This document shows, piece by piece, positions 43,843 through 52,035 of a stretch of 64,000 nt of DNA. This stretch comes from a bacterium (GTDB lineage Bacteria; Patescibacteriota; Microgenomatia; UBA1406; GWC2-37-13): the NCBI GenBank assembly GCA_021796235.1, contig JAJYOJ010000005.1, positions 1 through 64,000 of the forward strand, given 5' to 3'. Position 1 is the first letter of the stretch. Every line of letters starts with the position of its first letter. Made by a program: the position numbers and the translations under genes. The notes beneath the pieces are model-generated. The model saw only the letters and a program-made list of their open reading frames with translations, ran no database searches and had not been told where the DNA came from.

Positions 43843-45097
43843 TGGTTGATATTATAGCAGCAAAGAAAAGGGAGAATATTAGAATTAATGAAGAGAAAAT
43901 AAGATCTATATTAACTACCATATCGATCGTTTTTCCCCAGAAAAAAAGTCCAAGCCCGTAGAAAGGAATAATAATAAGACTTGTTAAGGATGCCGGAGAG
44001 TGTTTGGCAATAAAATAATTATTTAGAATAATAATTAGGCTGTAAAGCAGCCCAAATAAGGCCGCTCGCGGAAGAAGACTCAAAATTTCGAAATAGCGGC
44101 TATTAAATATTAGACTTAAGACAAATTTACCAAAAAAAGTGTAGGTTAGGAAAAAAATAAGCCCGCCAAGCAGAAAAACTCCAATGCTTATGGCAAGGCT
44201 TTTTCTATGATTTTTAGACTGGTCGCGGTCTGCAAAAAAAATATAAGCGAGAGAAATAATAGGCCCGAAAATGTAAAAGATAATTTTGCCGTAGAGACTC
44301 CAGGCTCCATAAACACCGGCAATATTAGCTGTAAAAAATTTTTTAACGTACATTATATCCAGATTATTAAGAAGATTTAAGGCTATAAGCGAGAGACTCA
44401 TTATAAGAAGTTGTTTAGTAAATACGAGTTTTATAACCTGTGTTTTAAAACTTTTGATCCGAGTCGCAGCTTTCGAAAAAATTTTATCTAAAAGAAATTT
44501 TCCAAAAACAAATGAACTTAAGGCGGAAAATATCAACATTATCCCAATTGTTGAAATTCCGTCGATATGAAAATAAACAAGAACCGGACCAAAGAGTTTT
44601 ATCAGAACCGGTGCCAGTGCAAGGACTGAATACCAAAAAAATTCGTGAATTCCTTGCAGGGAAGTTAGGTAAAAGGTTGACATCAGTGAGGCCAAAAGAA
44701 CCATTAAAAGAACAAATGAAAAAAGCAGAGATAGATTGGTAAGATTAGGAAGAATTAAAATTAACAAGAAATAGGGTATTGCTAAAAATTTCCATTTTTT
44801 TACTTCTGTCGTAAGCCAAAACTCCCATTCGCGTAGAACGATTATTCTTTTTTCGCCTTTTTGGCCAAGCCTTCGAATAAGCTCATAGGAAGCAATCTGG
44901 ATAGGTATAGAAAAAATTGTTAAATAAGCGGAATAAGCCGCGATTTCTCCGTAGCCAACCGGACCAAGTAGTTTACCGCTTAAAGAATTGAAAAGATAGT
45001 TTAAAAATCCGCCAATAAAGTTGCTGACTGTAAAAAAAAAGCCACCCCGAAAAAATTTGTTATTTAATAAATTTTTAATTTTTGTACTTGCATCCAT
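43823..45097 (-). CDS. Oligosaccharide flippase (Wzx-like)
   Basis: A third MOP-superfamily protein, 424 residues and about 12 helices. FFTVSNFIGGFLNYLFNSLSG is the conserved first helix, cut here; then KLLGPVGYGEIAAY and LASLMSTFYLTSLQGIHEFF. Substrate would be a lipid-linked oligosaccharide. Expressed leftwards with two GT2 genes. Its first codons overlap the -35 box (45088-45093) of the forward metK riboswitch promoter, so the two units compete at this site. Confidence 0.85.
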   Translation of the reverse strand: MDASTKIKNLLNNKFFRGGFFFTVSNFIGGFLNYLFNSLSGKLLGPVGYGEIAAYSAYLTIFSIPIQIASYELIRRLGQKGEKRIIVLREWEFWLTTEVKKWKFLAIPYFLLILILPNLTNLSLLFSFVLLMVLLASLMSTFYLTSLQGIHEFFWYSVLALAPVLIKLFGPVLVYFHIDGISTIGIMLIFSALSSFVFGKFLLDKIFSKAATRIKSFKTQVIKLVFTKQLLIMSLSLIALNLLNNLDIMYVKKFFTANIAGVYGAWSLYGKIIFYIFGPIISLAYIFFADRDQSKNHRKSLAISIGVFLLGGLIFFLTYTFFGKFVLSLIFNSRYFEILSLLPRAALFGLLYSLIIILNNYFIAKHSPASLTSLIIIPFYGLGLFFWGKTIDMVVNIDLIFSSLILIFSLFFAAIISTNERKTT

Positions 45098-45116
45098 TTT
45101 ATTAGTATGTTATCAT
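45088..45116 (+). promoter_or_regulatory. Promoter of the SAM riboswitch/metK operon
   Basis: TTGCAT (45088-45093), exactly 17 bp, then extended TGtTATCAT (hexamer 45111-45116). Predicted +1 is 45123, the first bases of the riboswitch P1 stem. Confidence 0.7.
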
Positions 45117-45121
45117 AAAAA

Positions 45122-45235
45122 ATATTATTAAGAGAGATAGGTGAAGGGAACTGGCCCAATTTGGCCTATCCAGCAACCGATTCCGATTAATCGGAACACG
45201 GTGCTAAATCCAGCCCGAAAAGGGAAAGATGAGAT
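45122..45235 (+). ncRNA. SAM-I (S-box) riboswitch
   Basis: The conserved S-box core is readable in order: AAGAGAG then GGTGAAGGGAACTGGCCC, CCAGCAACC, a P3 hairpin (CCGAT/ATCGG), CGGTGCTAAATCC, a P4 hairpin (CCCGAAAAGGG) and AAAGATGAG. P1 would pair 45122-45129 with 45228-45235 (one mismatch, two G-U). It binds SAM in known members and ends transcription when SAM is high. Location ahead of metK, and a terminator 30 nt downstream, agree with this. Confidence 0.9.
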
Positions 45236-45252
45236 CCCGCCGAAGGCGGGAT
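45233..45252 (+). promoter_or_regulatory. Hairpin between aptamer and terminator, possible switch element
   Basis: ATCCCGCC (45234-45241) and GGCGGGAT (45245-45252) form a perfect stem with loop GAA. Its right arm GGCGGGAT can pair instead with ATCCTCCC (45262-45269), the left arm of the terminator, with one mismatch, a plausible antiterminator. Confidence 0.5.
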
Positions 45253-45263
45253 AAAAATATCAT

Positions 45264-45286
45264 CCTCCCACACGGGAGGTTTTTTT
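45264..45286 (+). terminator. Riboswitch-controlled intrinsic terminator
   Basis: Stem CCTCCC (45264-45269), loop ACAC, GGGAGG (45274-45279), then seven T. It lies between the aptamer and the first gene. Confidence 0.85.
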
Positions 45287-45308
45287 ATAAGTTTTATAAT
45301 TAATACTT

Positions 45309-45518
45309 ATGAACAGTGTTGATTATGCTCACGATAAATGTCCAGGTTCAGCAACTGGTAGAACAATTTTCAGGGTCTTAAGTGGTAACGCGCCAAAATG
45401 TCCGGCTTGCGGCGCATATCTTGAAGTCAAACCAATGACTTTCGAAGGATCTACAGGGAAACCTAACGATCGGGGATGGTTTTCTCATTTTAGAGGCAGA
45501 AACAGAGAAAGAGTTTAA
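45309..45518 (+). CDS. Small zinc-ribbon-like protein, 69 aa
   Basis: A 69-residue protein with CPGSATGRTIF near the start and a CPACGAYLEV knuckle (CxxC at ~34-37), plus an earlier single Cys, so it may bind one zinc ion. The C-terminus is basic (HFRGRNRERV). There is no family name. It is the first gene after the SAM riboswitch and terminator, 14 bp before metK, so it is SAM-regulated. A TATAAT at 45295-45300 could also start a near-leaderless transcript here, bypassing the riboswitch. Confidence 0.55.
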   Translation: MNSVDYAHDKCPGSATGRTIFRVLSGNAPKCPACGAYLEVKPMTFEGSTGKPNDRGWFSHFRGRNRERV

Positions 45519-45532
45519 TTTATTTTTATATT

Positions 45533-46639
45533 ATGTCAAATACTTTTACTTCCGAATCAGTGTGCGCCGGGCATCCCGATAAAATTTGCGATCAGGTTTC
45601 CGACGCCATAGTTGACGCAGCTCTTAAAAAGGATAAATATTCGAGGGTCGCCGTCGAAACAATGGTCACAAAAAACTTTATTGCAATGGCGGGCGAAGTG
45701 ACAACTAAAGGAAAAATTAACTATCAAAAAATTGCCCGGGACGTAATAAAAAAATTAGGCTATACGAAAAAAGAATTAGATTTTACTTACAATGCACCCA
45801 TGACGATAAAAATTCACACTCAATCTGCTGAGATTGCAGTCGGAGTTGACGCTCAAGGAGCTGGAGATCAAGGCATGATGTATGGTTATGCCTGCGAGGA
45901 AACTAAATCGCTGATGCCCCTTCCCATCTCAATTGCCCATCGCCTGGCGGAAAGAGTTGACGAGGTCCGTGAAAAAAAACTTTTAACTTATCTTAGGCCT
46001 GATGGAAAAACGCAAGCAACTGTAACTTATGACCGCAATAGACCAGTTAGCGTCGAAGAAATTGTTTTGGCAATCCCCCACTTTGAAAATATGAAAATAA
46101 GAGACGTAAAAGAGGATTTGTATAAAATTGTAGTTGTACCGGTTCTTAGAGAGTTTGGTTTTAAAATTGCTGAGTCTGATGTTATTGTTAATGGTACGGG
46201 TGTTTGGCATTTTGGTGGGCCGGCCGCCGACACAGGTGTTACCGGAAGAAAAATCGTTGTCGATACCTATGGTGGAATGGCCAGAGTTGGCGGTGGCGCA
46301 TTTTCCGGCAAAGATCCCACCAAAGTTGATCGATCGGGAGCGTATGCGGCCCGATTCTTAGCTAAAAATATTGTTGCGAATAAATTGGCAAGTCGATGTG
46401 AGGTAAGACTTGCCTATTTTATAGGTGCAAAAAAACCAATTATGCAGGAAGTAGAAACGTTTGGCACAGAGAAAAAAAGCAAAAAGCTCATCAATGACTT
46501 TATGGAAAAAATTCTTGATACCTCAGTCTCAGGAATTTTGGAAGGCTTAAATCTTAGAAGACCTATCTATTTAAAAACAGCCGCCTACGGTCATTTTGGA
46601 CGTGACAACTTTCCTTGGGAAAAGATTGTAAAGCTATGA
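45533..46639 (+). CDS. metK: S-adenosylmethionine synthetase
   Basis: A 368-residue enzyme making SAM from methionine and ATP. Visible motifs: SVCAGHPDKICDQVSDAI, the hexapeptide-type GAGDQGMMYGYA, FVIGGP-type region (WHFGGPAADTGVTGRK), and DTYGGMARVGGGAFSGKDP with the P-loop-like glycines, then KVDRSGAY. It is slightly shorter than the usual 380-400. It is controlled by the upstream S-box and overlaps the PfkB kinase by 4 bp (ATGA). The product feeds the methyltransferases and radical SAM protein of the neighbouring glycan cluster. Confidence 0.96.
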   Translation: MSNTFTSESVCAGHPDKICDQVSDAIVDAALKKDKYSRVAVETMVTKNFIAMAGEVTTKGKINYQKIARDVIKKLGYTKKELDFTYNAPMTIKIHTQSAEIAVGVDAQGAGDQGMMYGYACEETKSLMPLPISIAHRLAERVDEVREKKLLTYLRPDGKTQATVTYDRNRPVSVEEIVLAIPHFENMKIRDVKEDLYKIVVVPVLREFGFKIAESDVIVNGTGVWHFGGPAADTGVTGRKIVVDTYGGMARVGGGAFSGKDPTKVDRSGAYAARFLAKNIVANKLASRCEVRLAYFIGAKKPIMQEVETFGTEKKSKKLINDFMEKILDTSVSGILEGLNLRRPIYLKTAAYGHFGRDNFPWEKIVKL

Positions 46640-47586
46640 TGCTTAATTATCGCTATGATTCTGCAGTTATAGTCGGAGCGATTGCCTACGACGAAATCAT
46701 GGATTTTCCGGGTAAGTTTGTTGACTATCTCGATCCAAAAAAGCTTCACCAGATCAATGTTTCGTTCGTTGTGGATCGTCTAGAAAAACAGTTAGGGGGC
46801 GTTGCTACCAATATTGCTTATAATCTTTCACTTTTGACCACAAAAAAAATTAGCATCGTAGGAGCGGTAGGAAAAGACGGAAAACAGTTTATTCATTTTT
46901 TTAAAAAAAATAACATTAACACAGAAAATTTAATAACAGATAAAAATCTATACACTTCAACCGGAAAAGTCATTACGGACAATCTAGATAACCAAATTTG
47001 GGGATTTTATTACGGAGCAAGCGGAAGCGCCAAAAAAATACAGCTTACCAAAACAATTAATCAGAGTTCACTTTTTGTCCTTACCGCTACTCACCCCGAT
47101 GTTTTCCTAAAGTTTCAAAATCAACTTAGCAAATCTGGAAGAGATTTTTTATATGATCCAGGTATGGTTTTGACCTGGATAGATAATAAAGATTTGAGAC
47201 AAGGAGTAAAAAACTGCCGCTGGCTGGTTGGCAATGATTATGAAATAGGAATGATTTTGAAAAGATTAAGTACGACGGTTAAGGAATTAACAAAAAGTTT
47301 TAACTTACGAATTATTACAACCTTAGGAGAAAAAGGCGTCATTTATGAGGCAAAGTCAGAGAGATATAGAATCAAAAGTTATAAAGTCAAAAAAATTGTC
47401 GATCCAACCGGAGCCGGTGACGCCTGGCGGGGCGGTTTCACAGCCGGAATTTTAGAAGGTAAGTCTATTGCCGAGTCACTTCGGCTCGGAAATGCCTTGG
47501 CTAGTTTTGCAATTGAAAATTACGGAACCGTAAATCATCGGCCGAATAAAAAAGATATTTATAAAAGGTTCCAGACTTTGCTATAA
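46636..47586 (+). CDS. PfkB-family kinase, probable adenosine kinase
   Basis: A ribokinase-like protein of 316 residues. VIVGAIAYDEIMDFPGKF is the N-terminal substrate loop, GGVATNIAYNLSLL follows, and DPTGAGDAWRGGFTAGIL is the PfkB signature with the catalytic Asp. The family includes ribo-, fructo-, inosine and adenosine kinases. Its position between metK and ahcY argues for adenosine as substrate, since AhcY releases adenosine. The start at 46636 shares ATGA with the metK stop; a second ATG follows at 46639. No direct evidence for substrate. Confidence 0.82.
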   Translation: MMLNYRYDSAVIVGAIAYDEIMDFPGKFVDYLDPKKLHQINVSFVVDRLEKQLGGVATNIAYNLSLLTTKKISIVGAVGKDGKQFIHFFKKNNINTENLITDKNLYTSTGKVITDNLDNQIWGFYYGASGSAKKIQLTKTINQSSLFVLTATHPDVFLKFQNQLSKSGRDFLYDPGMVLTWIDNKDLRQGVKNCRWLVGNDYEIGMILKRLSTTVKELTKSFNLRIITTLGEKGVIYEAKSERYRIKSYKVKKIVDPTGAGDAWRGGFTAGILEGKSIAESLRLGNALASFAIENYGTVNHRPNKKDIYKRFQTLL

Positions 47587-47587
47587 T
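47579..47587 (+). promoter_or_regulatory. Internal extended -10 ahead of ahcY
   Basis: TGcTATAAT; the hexamer 47582-47587 includes the TAA stop of the PfkB gene (47584-47586). +1 near 47594 is five bases before the ahcY ATG. Confidence 0.55.
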
Positions 47588-47598
47588 GTTGTCCACTT

Positions 47599-48858
47599 AT
47601 GTCTATTAAATATGATGTTAAAGATCTTTCACTTGCAGAGGAAGGAAAAAAACTAATTCTTTGGGCGAAGCGAGACATGCCCGTGCTTCAACTCATCCGT
47701 GCGAGATTTAAAAAAACTAAATTTTTAAAAGGAGTCAGATTGGCAGCCTGTTTACATGTAACATCCGAAACCGCCAACTTAGTAATTACACTAAAAGAAG
47801 GAGGCGCCGAAGTTTTTTTATGCGCCAGCAATCCTTTATCAACAAATGACAAAGTGGCTGCTTCGCTGGTTAAAAATTATTCCATCCCAGTTTTTGCAAT
47901 TAAAGGGGAAGACACAAAAGTTTATTATTCACATTTAAATTCAGTTCTTGATGCTGAACCAAACCTTACAATGGACGACGGAGCCGATTTAGTAAGTTTA
48001 ATTCATAAAAAGCGCCAGGAATTAATAAAAAACGTCTTTGGTTCAACTGAAGAAACAACCACAGGTGTCATACGGCTAAGAGCAATGGAAAAAGACAGTT
48101 CCTTAAAAATTCCTGTTATCGCAGTAAATGACAATTTAACCAAACATTTATTTGATAATCGATACGGTACCGGCCAATCGACTATTGATGGAATTTTACG
48201 CTCAACCAATATTCTGCTTGCCGGTAAAACTTTTGTTGTTTGCGGTTATGGTTGGTGCGGTAGAGGGGTAGCCATGCGGGCGCGTGGAATGGGAGCGCGC
48301 GTAATCGTTTGCGAAGTTGACCCGATAAAAGCTCTTGAAGCAAAAATGGACGGGTATGAAGTTATGCAACTTGTCACCGCCATAAAAACTGCAGATATTG
48401 TTTTGTCTACAACCGGAGATAAACATGTCATCGACACGGAAGATTTTAAAGCCGCTAAAGATGGTGTAATCCTGGCCAATTCAGGACATTTTGATGTCGA
48501 AATTAACAAGGAGGCTTTGGGTAAGTTAGCTAAAAAAGTTAGAAAAATACGGCCAATGGTTGATGAATATGATCTGGGAAACAAAAAAATATATTTATTA
48601 GCAGAAGGCAGACTAGTTAATCTGTCAGCTGCAGACGGGCACCCTGCTTCAGTCATGGACATGAGTTTTTCCGGACAAGCTTTAGCCGCTGAGTATGTTT
48701 GGAAAAATAAAAAAAATCTTGAAAATCGTGTCTATTCTTTACCCTATGCAATAGATGAACAAATAGCTAAAATGAAACTTAGAAGCGAAAATGTGAATAT
48801 CGATAGTTTGACAAAAGAGCAAAAAAAATACTTAACTTCCTGGCAAGAAGGGACCTAA
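47599..48858 (+). CDS. ahcY: Adenosylhomocysteinase
   Basis: A 419-residue NAD-dependent enzyme that splits S-adenosylhomocysteine into adenosine and homocysteine, removing the product inhibitor of methyltransferases. Seen: [55 protein letters not shown] (substrate), [15 protein letters not shown], and NAD motif [18 protein letters not shown]. The length and missing C-terminal insert resemble the archaeal/Thermotoga type. It sits with metK and a PfkB kinase, giving most of a SAM cycle, and has its own -10 box. Confidence 0.95.
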   Translation: MSIKYDVKDLSLAEEGKKLILWAKRDMPVLQLIRARFKKTKFLKGVRLAACLHVTSETANLVITLKEGGAEVFLCASNPLSTNDKVAASLVKNYSIPVFAIKGEDTKVYYSHLNSVLDAEPNLTMDDGADLVSLIHKKRQELIKNVFGSTEETTTGVIRLRAMEKDSSLKIPVIAVNDNLTKHLFDNRYGTGQSTIDGILRSTNILLAGKTFVVCGYGWCGRGVAMRARGMGARVIVCEVDPIKALEAKMDGYEVMQLVTAIKTADIVLSTTGDKHVIDTEDFKAAKDGVILANSGHFDVEINKEALGKLAKKVRKIRPMVDEYDLGNKKIYLLAEGRLVNLSAADGHPASVMDMSFSGQALAAEYVWKNKKNLENRVYSLPYAIDEQIAKMKLRSENVNIDSLTKEQKKYLTSWQEGT

Positions 48859-48859
48859 T

Positions 48860-50284
48860 ATGGATAAACTTACTAAAATTATAGCGACTATTGGTCCAGC
48901 CTGTAATAGTGAGGAGACTATAGCCGGTTTAATTTCTGCCGGGGTTGACGTTTTTCGCTTCAATTTTAAACACAATACCCCAAAATGGCATAATGATCAG
49001 ATCTTGTTGGTTAACCGTGTAGCTAAAAAATTGGACAAACATGTGGGTACCCTTATTGATCTCCAGGGACCTGAAATCAGGATAAATATGCCAACCGAAG
49101 AAATTAAGATTTTTAAGGATGAAGTTTTACTTTTTGGCGAGGAGGCATTCAATTCAAAACAAAAAGGCTTTTCAATCTCGAGCCCGCAAATAATTTCCAA
49201 TATTAAAGTCGGGCAAAGAATTGTCGCGGACGACGGAAATTTTAATTTCAGTTTTGAAAAACAGCACGACAAGTATTATTTACGCTCAAACTCTCAAGGT
49301 ATTTTAAAAAATCGTAAATCCCTAAATATTCCCGGGGCCGACTTTCCTTTTCCAGTTTTAATCAGCCGAGATTTTCAAGCTTTGGAAATCGCTCAAAGAA
49401 ATCAGATCGATTTTGTTGCACTCTCATTCGTCAGAACCGAAGAAGATATACAAATGCTCCGGCGAGAAATGAAAAAATATAATCTTCAAGCAAAAGTTAT
49501 AGCCAAAATTGAGACAAAGAAAGTATTTGATCATCTCGATAAAATAATCGCTTTGAGCGACGGAATAATGGTGGCGCGTGGCGACATGGGAGTTGAACTA
49601 CCTGTTGAGGAAGTCCCTTACTATCAAAAATTAATAATTAAACAAACAATCAAAAGAGGTATTCCAGTTATTACGGCAACTCAAATGCTTCAATCAATGA
49701 CTGAAAACCCGGTGCCAACCCGGGCGGAAGTTTCCGACATCGCCAATGCAACCTATGATCTAACCGATGCCATAATGCTTTCGGCAGAAACAGCCATCGG
49801 AAAGTATCCGATAGAGGCAGTTGACATAATGCGAAAAACCGCTTCTTTTAATGAACAAAAAAACCAAGTCGACAGCCGGGTAAGATTTCAGTTTGAAGTT
49901 AACGACACGCGAAGCGTTATTTGTGACGCAGCCTATGGAATTTATATGATACTGAAGAATCAGAAGAAGCAAATAGCCGGATTTTTAGTGTTTACGGAAA
50001 GTGGGAAAACCGCTCAATTGGTCTCACGCTACAGGCCGTTAGCGCCGATTTTTGCGCTAGCCCCAAACAAAAAAGTTGCCGACTCACTTACCTTGAGTTT
50101 TGGAGTATTACCGTTTGATCGTACTCTAATTTTCAAAAAAATAAGCAAAAAAGATGAAATAGTAAAAACTATAAACTTCCTTTTACAAAAAAAACTGATC
50201 AAAAGGAGTCAAATTCTTATCGCTCTGTTTGGGGATTTTGGTAAAAAAGGAAATACTTCATCCCTAAGGATAATTGAAATATGA
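48860..50284 (+). CDS. pyk: Pyruvate kinase
   Basis: A 474-residue enzyme making pyruvate and ATP from phosphoenolpyruvate and ADP, the last step of glycolysis. Motifs: TKIIATIGPACNSEET, FNFKHN (usually FSH), LIDLQGPEIR, AKIETKKVFDHLDKI with the catalytic Lys, VARGDMGVELPVEEVP, and TATQMLQSMTENPVPTRAEVSD. The C-terminal regulatory domain (~350-474) is present. It starts 1 bp after ahcY, and GAAGGGA lies about 7 bp before the ATG. It overlaps lepA by 4 bp. Confidence 0.95.
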   Translation: MDKLTKIIATIGPACNSEETIAGLISAGVDVFRFNFKHNTPKWHNDQILLVNRVAKKLDKHVGTLIDLQGPEIRINMPTEEIKIFKDEVLLFGEEAFNSKQKGFSISSPQIISNIKVGQRIVADDGNFNFSFEKQHDKYYLRSNSQGILKNRKSLNIPGADFPFPVLISRDFQALEIAQRNQIDFVALSFVRTEEDIQMLRREMKKYNLQAKVIAKIETKKVFDHLDKIIALSDGIMVARGDMGVELPVEEVPYYQKLIIKQTIKRGIPVITATQMLQSMTENPVPTRAEVSDIANATYDLTDAIMLSAETAIGKYPIEAVDIMRKTASFNEQKNQVDSRVRFQFEVNDTRSVICDAAYGIYMILKNQKKQIAGFLVFTESGKTAQLVSRYRPLAPIFALAPNKKVADSLTLSFGVLPFDRTLIFKKISKKDEIVKTINFLLQKKLIKRSQILIALFGDFGKKGNTSSLRIIEI

Positions 50285-52026
50285 AAGAATTTACCAAAAT
50301 AAGAAATTTTGCAATCATTGCTCATGTTGACCACGGAAAATCAACTTTAGCCGATAGATTGTTGGAACTGACCGGCGTAGTTAAACCAGGTCATCACGCC
50401 GAACAACTCTTGGACAGGAATCCAATATCAAGAGAGAGAGGGATAACGATTAAGTTGGCGCCGGTTCGCATGGAATATAGAATTAGTAATTTAGAATCAT
50501 TAATTTTAAATTTAATTGACACGCCCGGACATGTGGATTTTTCCTATGAAGTAGACCGAACCTTAGCTTGTGTAGAAGGGGTGATTCTTTTGGTTGATGC
50601 AACGCAAGGCGTCCAGGCGCAGACAATTTCGAATGCGTATAAAGCCTTAGCTAAAAATCTAACCATAATTCCGGCAATCAATAAAATTGACCTAGCCGGA
50701 GCAGACCCGGAAAAAACCTCTGGAGAACTTGTTGATTTTTTAGGGATAAATAAGAGTGAAATTTTTAAAATATCAGCTAAAACTGGCGCAGGCGTTTCAA
50801 CTTTATTAAATACTATCATTAAAAAAATTCCTCCACCCAATAGTTCCCTACAAATAACTGGAGTCCAGGCGTTAATTTTTGACTCTTATTATGATTCGCA
50901 TCGCGGGGTTATAGCATTTGTCCGGGTTTTTTCTGGTTCCTTGAAAAAACAGACAAAAATCCGATTGTCTGCAACTTCTGAGTCGTTTGAAATTAAGGAG
51001 GTCGGGTATTTTGTTCCCGAGCTTTCGCCCACAGAAGAAATTTTTCCGGGAGAAATTGGATATGTCGTAACCAACCTTAAGGACATTCGTCAAGTACGAG
51101 TTGGCGATACAATGCTTGATCAAGCGTCGCGCGCCTTTGTATTGTCTGGTTATAAAAAAGTTCACTCGATGGTATATGCTTCTGTTTTCCCAACTGATAC
51201 GAACGATTATCTCAATTTAAAAAAAGCTCTGGAAAAGTTATATTTGAACGATTCATCATTAGAGTTTCAGGGGATCCATAGTCAAGCTTTGGGAGCGGGT
51301 TTTCGAGTCGGATTTCTGGGACTTCTTCATGCCGATGTTGTGAGAGAACGACTTGAGCGCGAATTTGGGTTAGATCTGGTTCTAACACCGCCCCAAGTAG
51401 ACTATGAACAAGACGAATCTGGGTTCAAAGAACCATATATAAAGATTTTTATTATTACTCCCCAAAAATATTCAGGCCCCGTAATGCAACTTTTAGAGCA
51501 TTACAGAAGCCGTTTTGTTACTATGGATAATAAAAATCAGATAACACTGACTTACGAAATGCCCTTGAGCGAAATGATTTCTGATTTTTTTGACCGTTTA
51601 AAAAGTGTTAGCTCGGGATACGCTTCTTTAGACTGGGAAGTATTACGATATGAACATGTCTTAGCCGATAAATTGACTCTCCTTTTAAATGACGAGCCGG
51701 TCGAGGAGTTTTCTGAGATAGTTGTTGAAGAACGAGCCTATGAGAAGGCTCAGCAATTAGTTTCAAAATTAAAAGAGTTTATTCCCCGCCAGCAATACGA
51801 AGTCAAGATTCAAGCGAAATATAAAGGAAAAATTATTGCCTCCTCGCGAGTTGCTCCGTTTAGAAAAGACGTGCTTGTTAAAAGCGGAAAGGTTCTTGGT
51901 TCTGGAGATGTTGGGCGGAAAAAGAAACTTTTAGAGAGGCAAAAAGAAGGAAAAAAACGAATGAAAATGATCGGAAAAGTCGAAATCCCCAAAGAAGCCT
52001 TTGTCAGACTCTTTAAGAGAGGTTAG
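50281..52026 (+). CDS. lepA: Elongation factor 4 (LepA)
   Basis: The translational GTPase LepA, 581 residues, which acts on stalled or mis-translocated ribosomes. G1 AHVDHGKSTLADRLL, G2 RERGITIK, G3 DTPGHVDFSYEV, G4 NKIDL; the LepA-specific C-terminal domain ends VEIPKEAFVRLFKRG after the basic RKKKLLERQKEGKKRMK. AAGGA lies 10 bp before the ATG. Last gene of the forward block; its end meets the convergent repeat protein with a 9-bp gap. Confidence 0.97.
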   Translation: MKEFTKIRNFAIIAHVDHGKSTLADRLLELTGVVKPGHHAEQLLDRNPISRERGITIKLAPVRMEYRISNLESLILNLIDTPGHVDFSYEVDRTLACVEGVILLVDATQGVQAQTISNAYKALAKNLTIIPAINKIDLAGADPEKTSGELVDFLGINKSEIFKISAKTGAGVSTLLNTIIKKIPPPNSSLQITGVQALIFDSYYDSHRGVIAFVRVFSGSLKKQTKIRLSATSESFEIKEVGYFVPELSPTEEIFPGEIGYVVTNLKDIRQVRVGDTMLDQASRAFVLSGYKKVHSMVYASVFPTDTNDYLNLKKALEKLYLNDSSLEFQGIHSQALGAGFRVGFLGLLHADVVRERLEREFGLDLVLTPPQVDYEQDESGFKEPYIKIFIITPQKYSGPVMQLLEHYRSRFVTMDNKNQITLTYEMPLSEMISDFFDRLKSVSSGYASLDWEVLRYEHVLADKLTLLLNDEPVEEFSEIVVEERAYEKAQQLVSKLKEFIPRQQYEVKIQAKYKGKIIASSRVAPFRKDVLVKSGKVLGSGDVGRKKKLLERQKEGKKRMKMIGKVEIPKEAFVRLFKRG

Positions 52027-52035
52027 AAAACTTTT

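Noticed and set aside
45245-45286. Two separate terminators after the riboswitch
   Set aside because: Only the second stem is followed by a T-run; the first (ATCCCGCC/GGCGGGAT) is followed by A-rich sequence and fits better as a switch hairpin.
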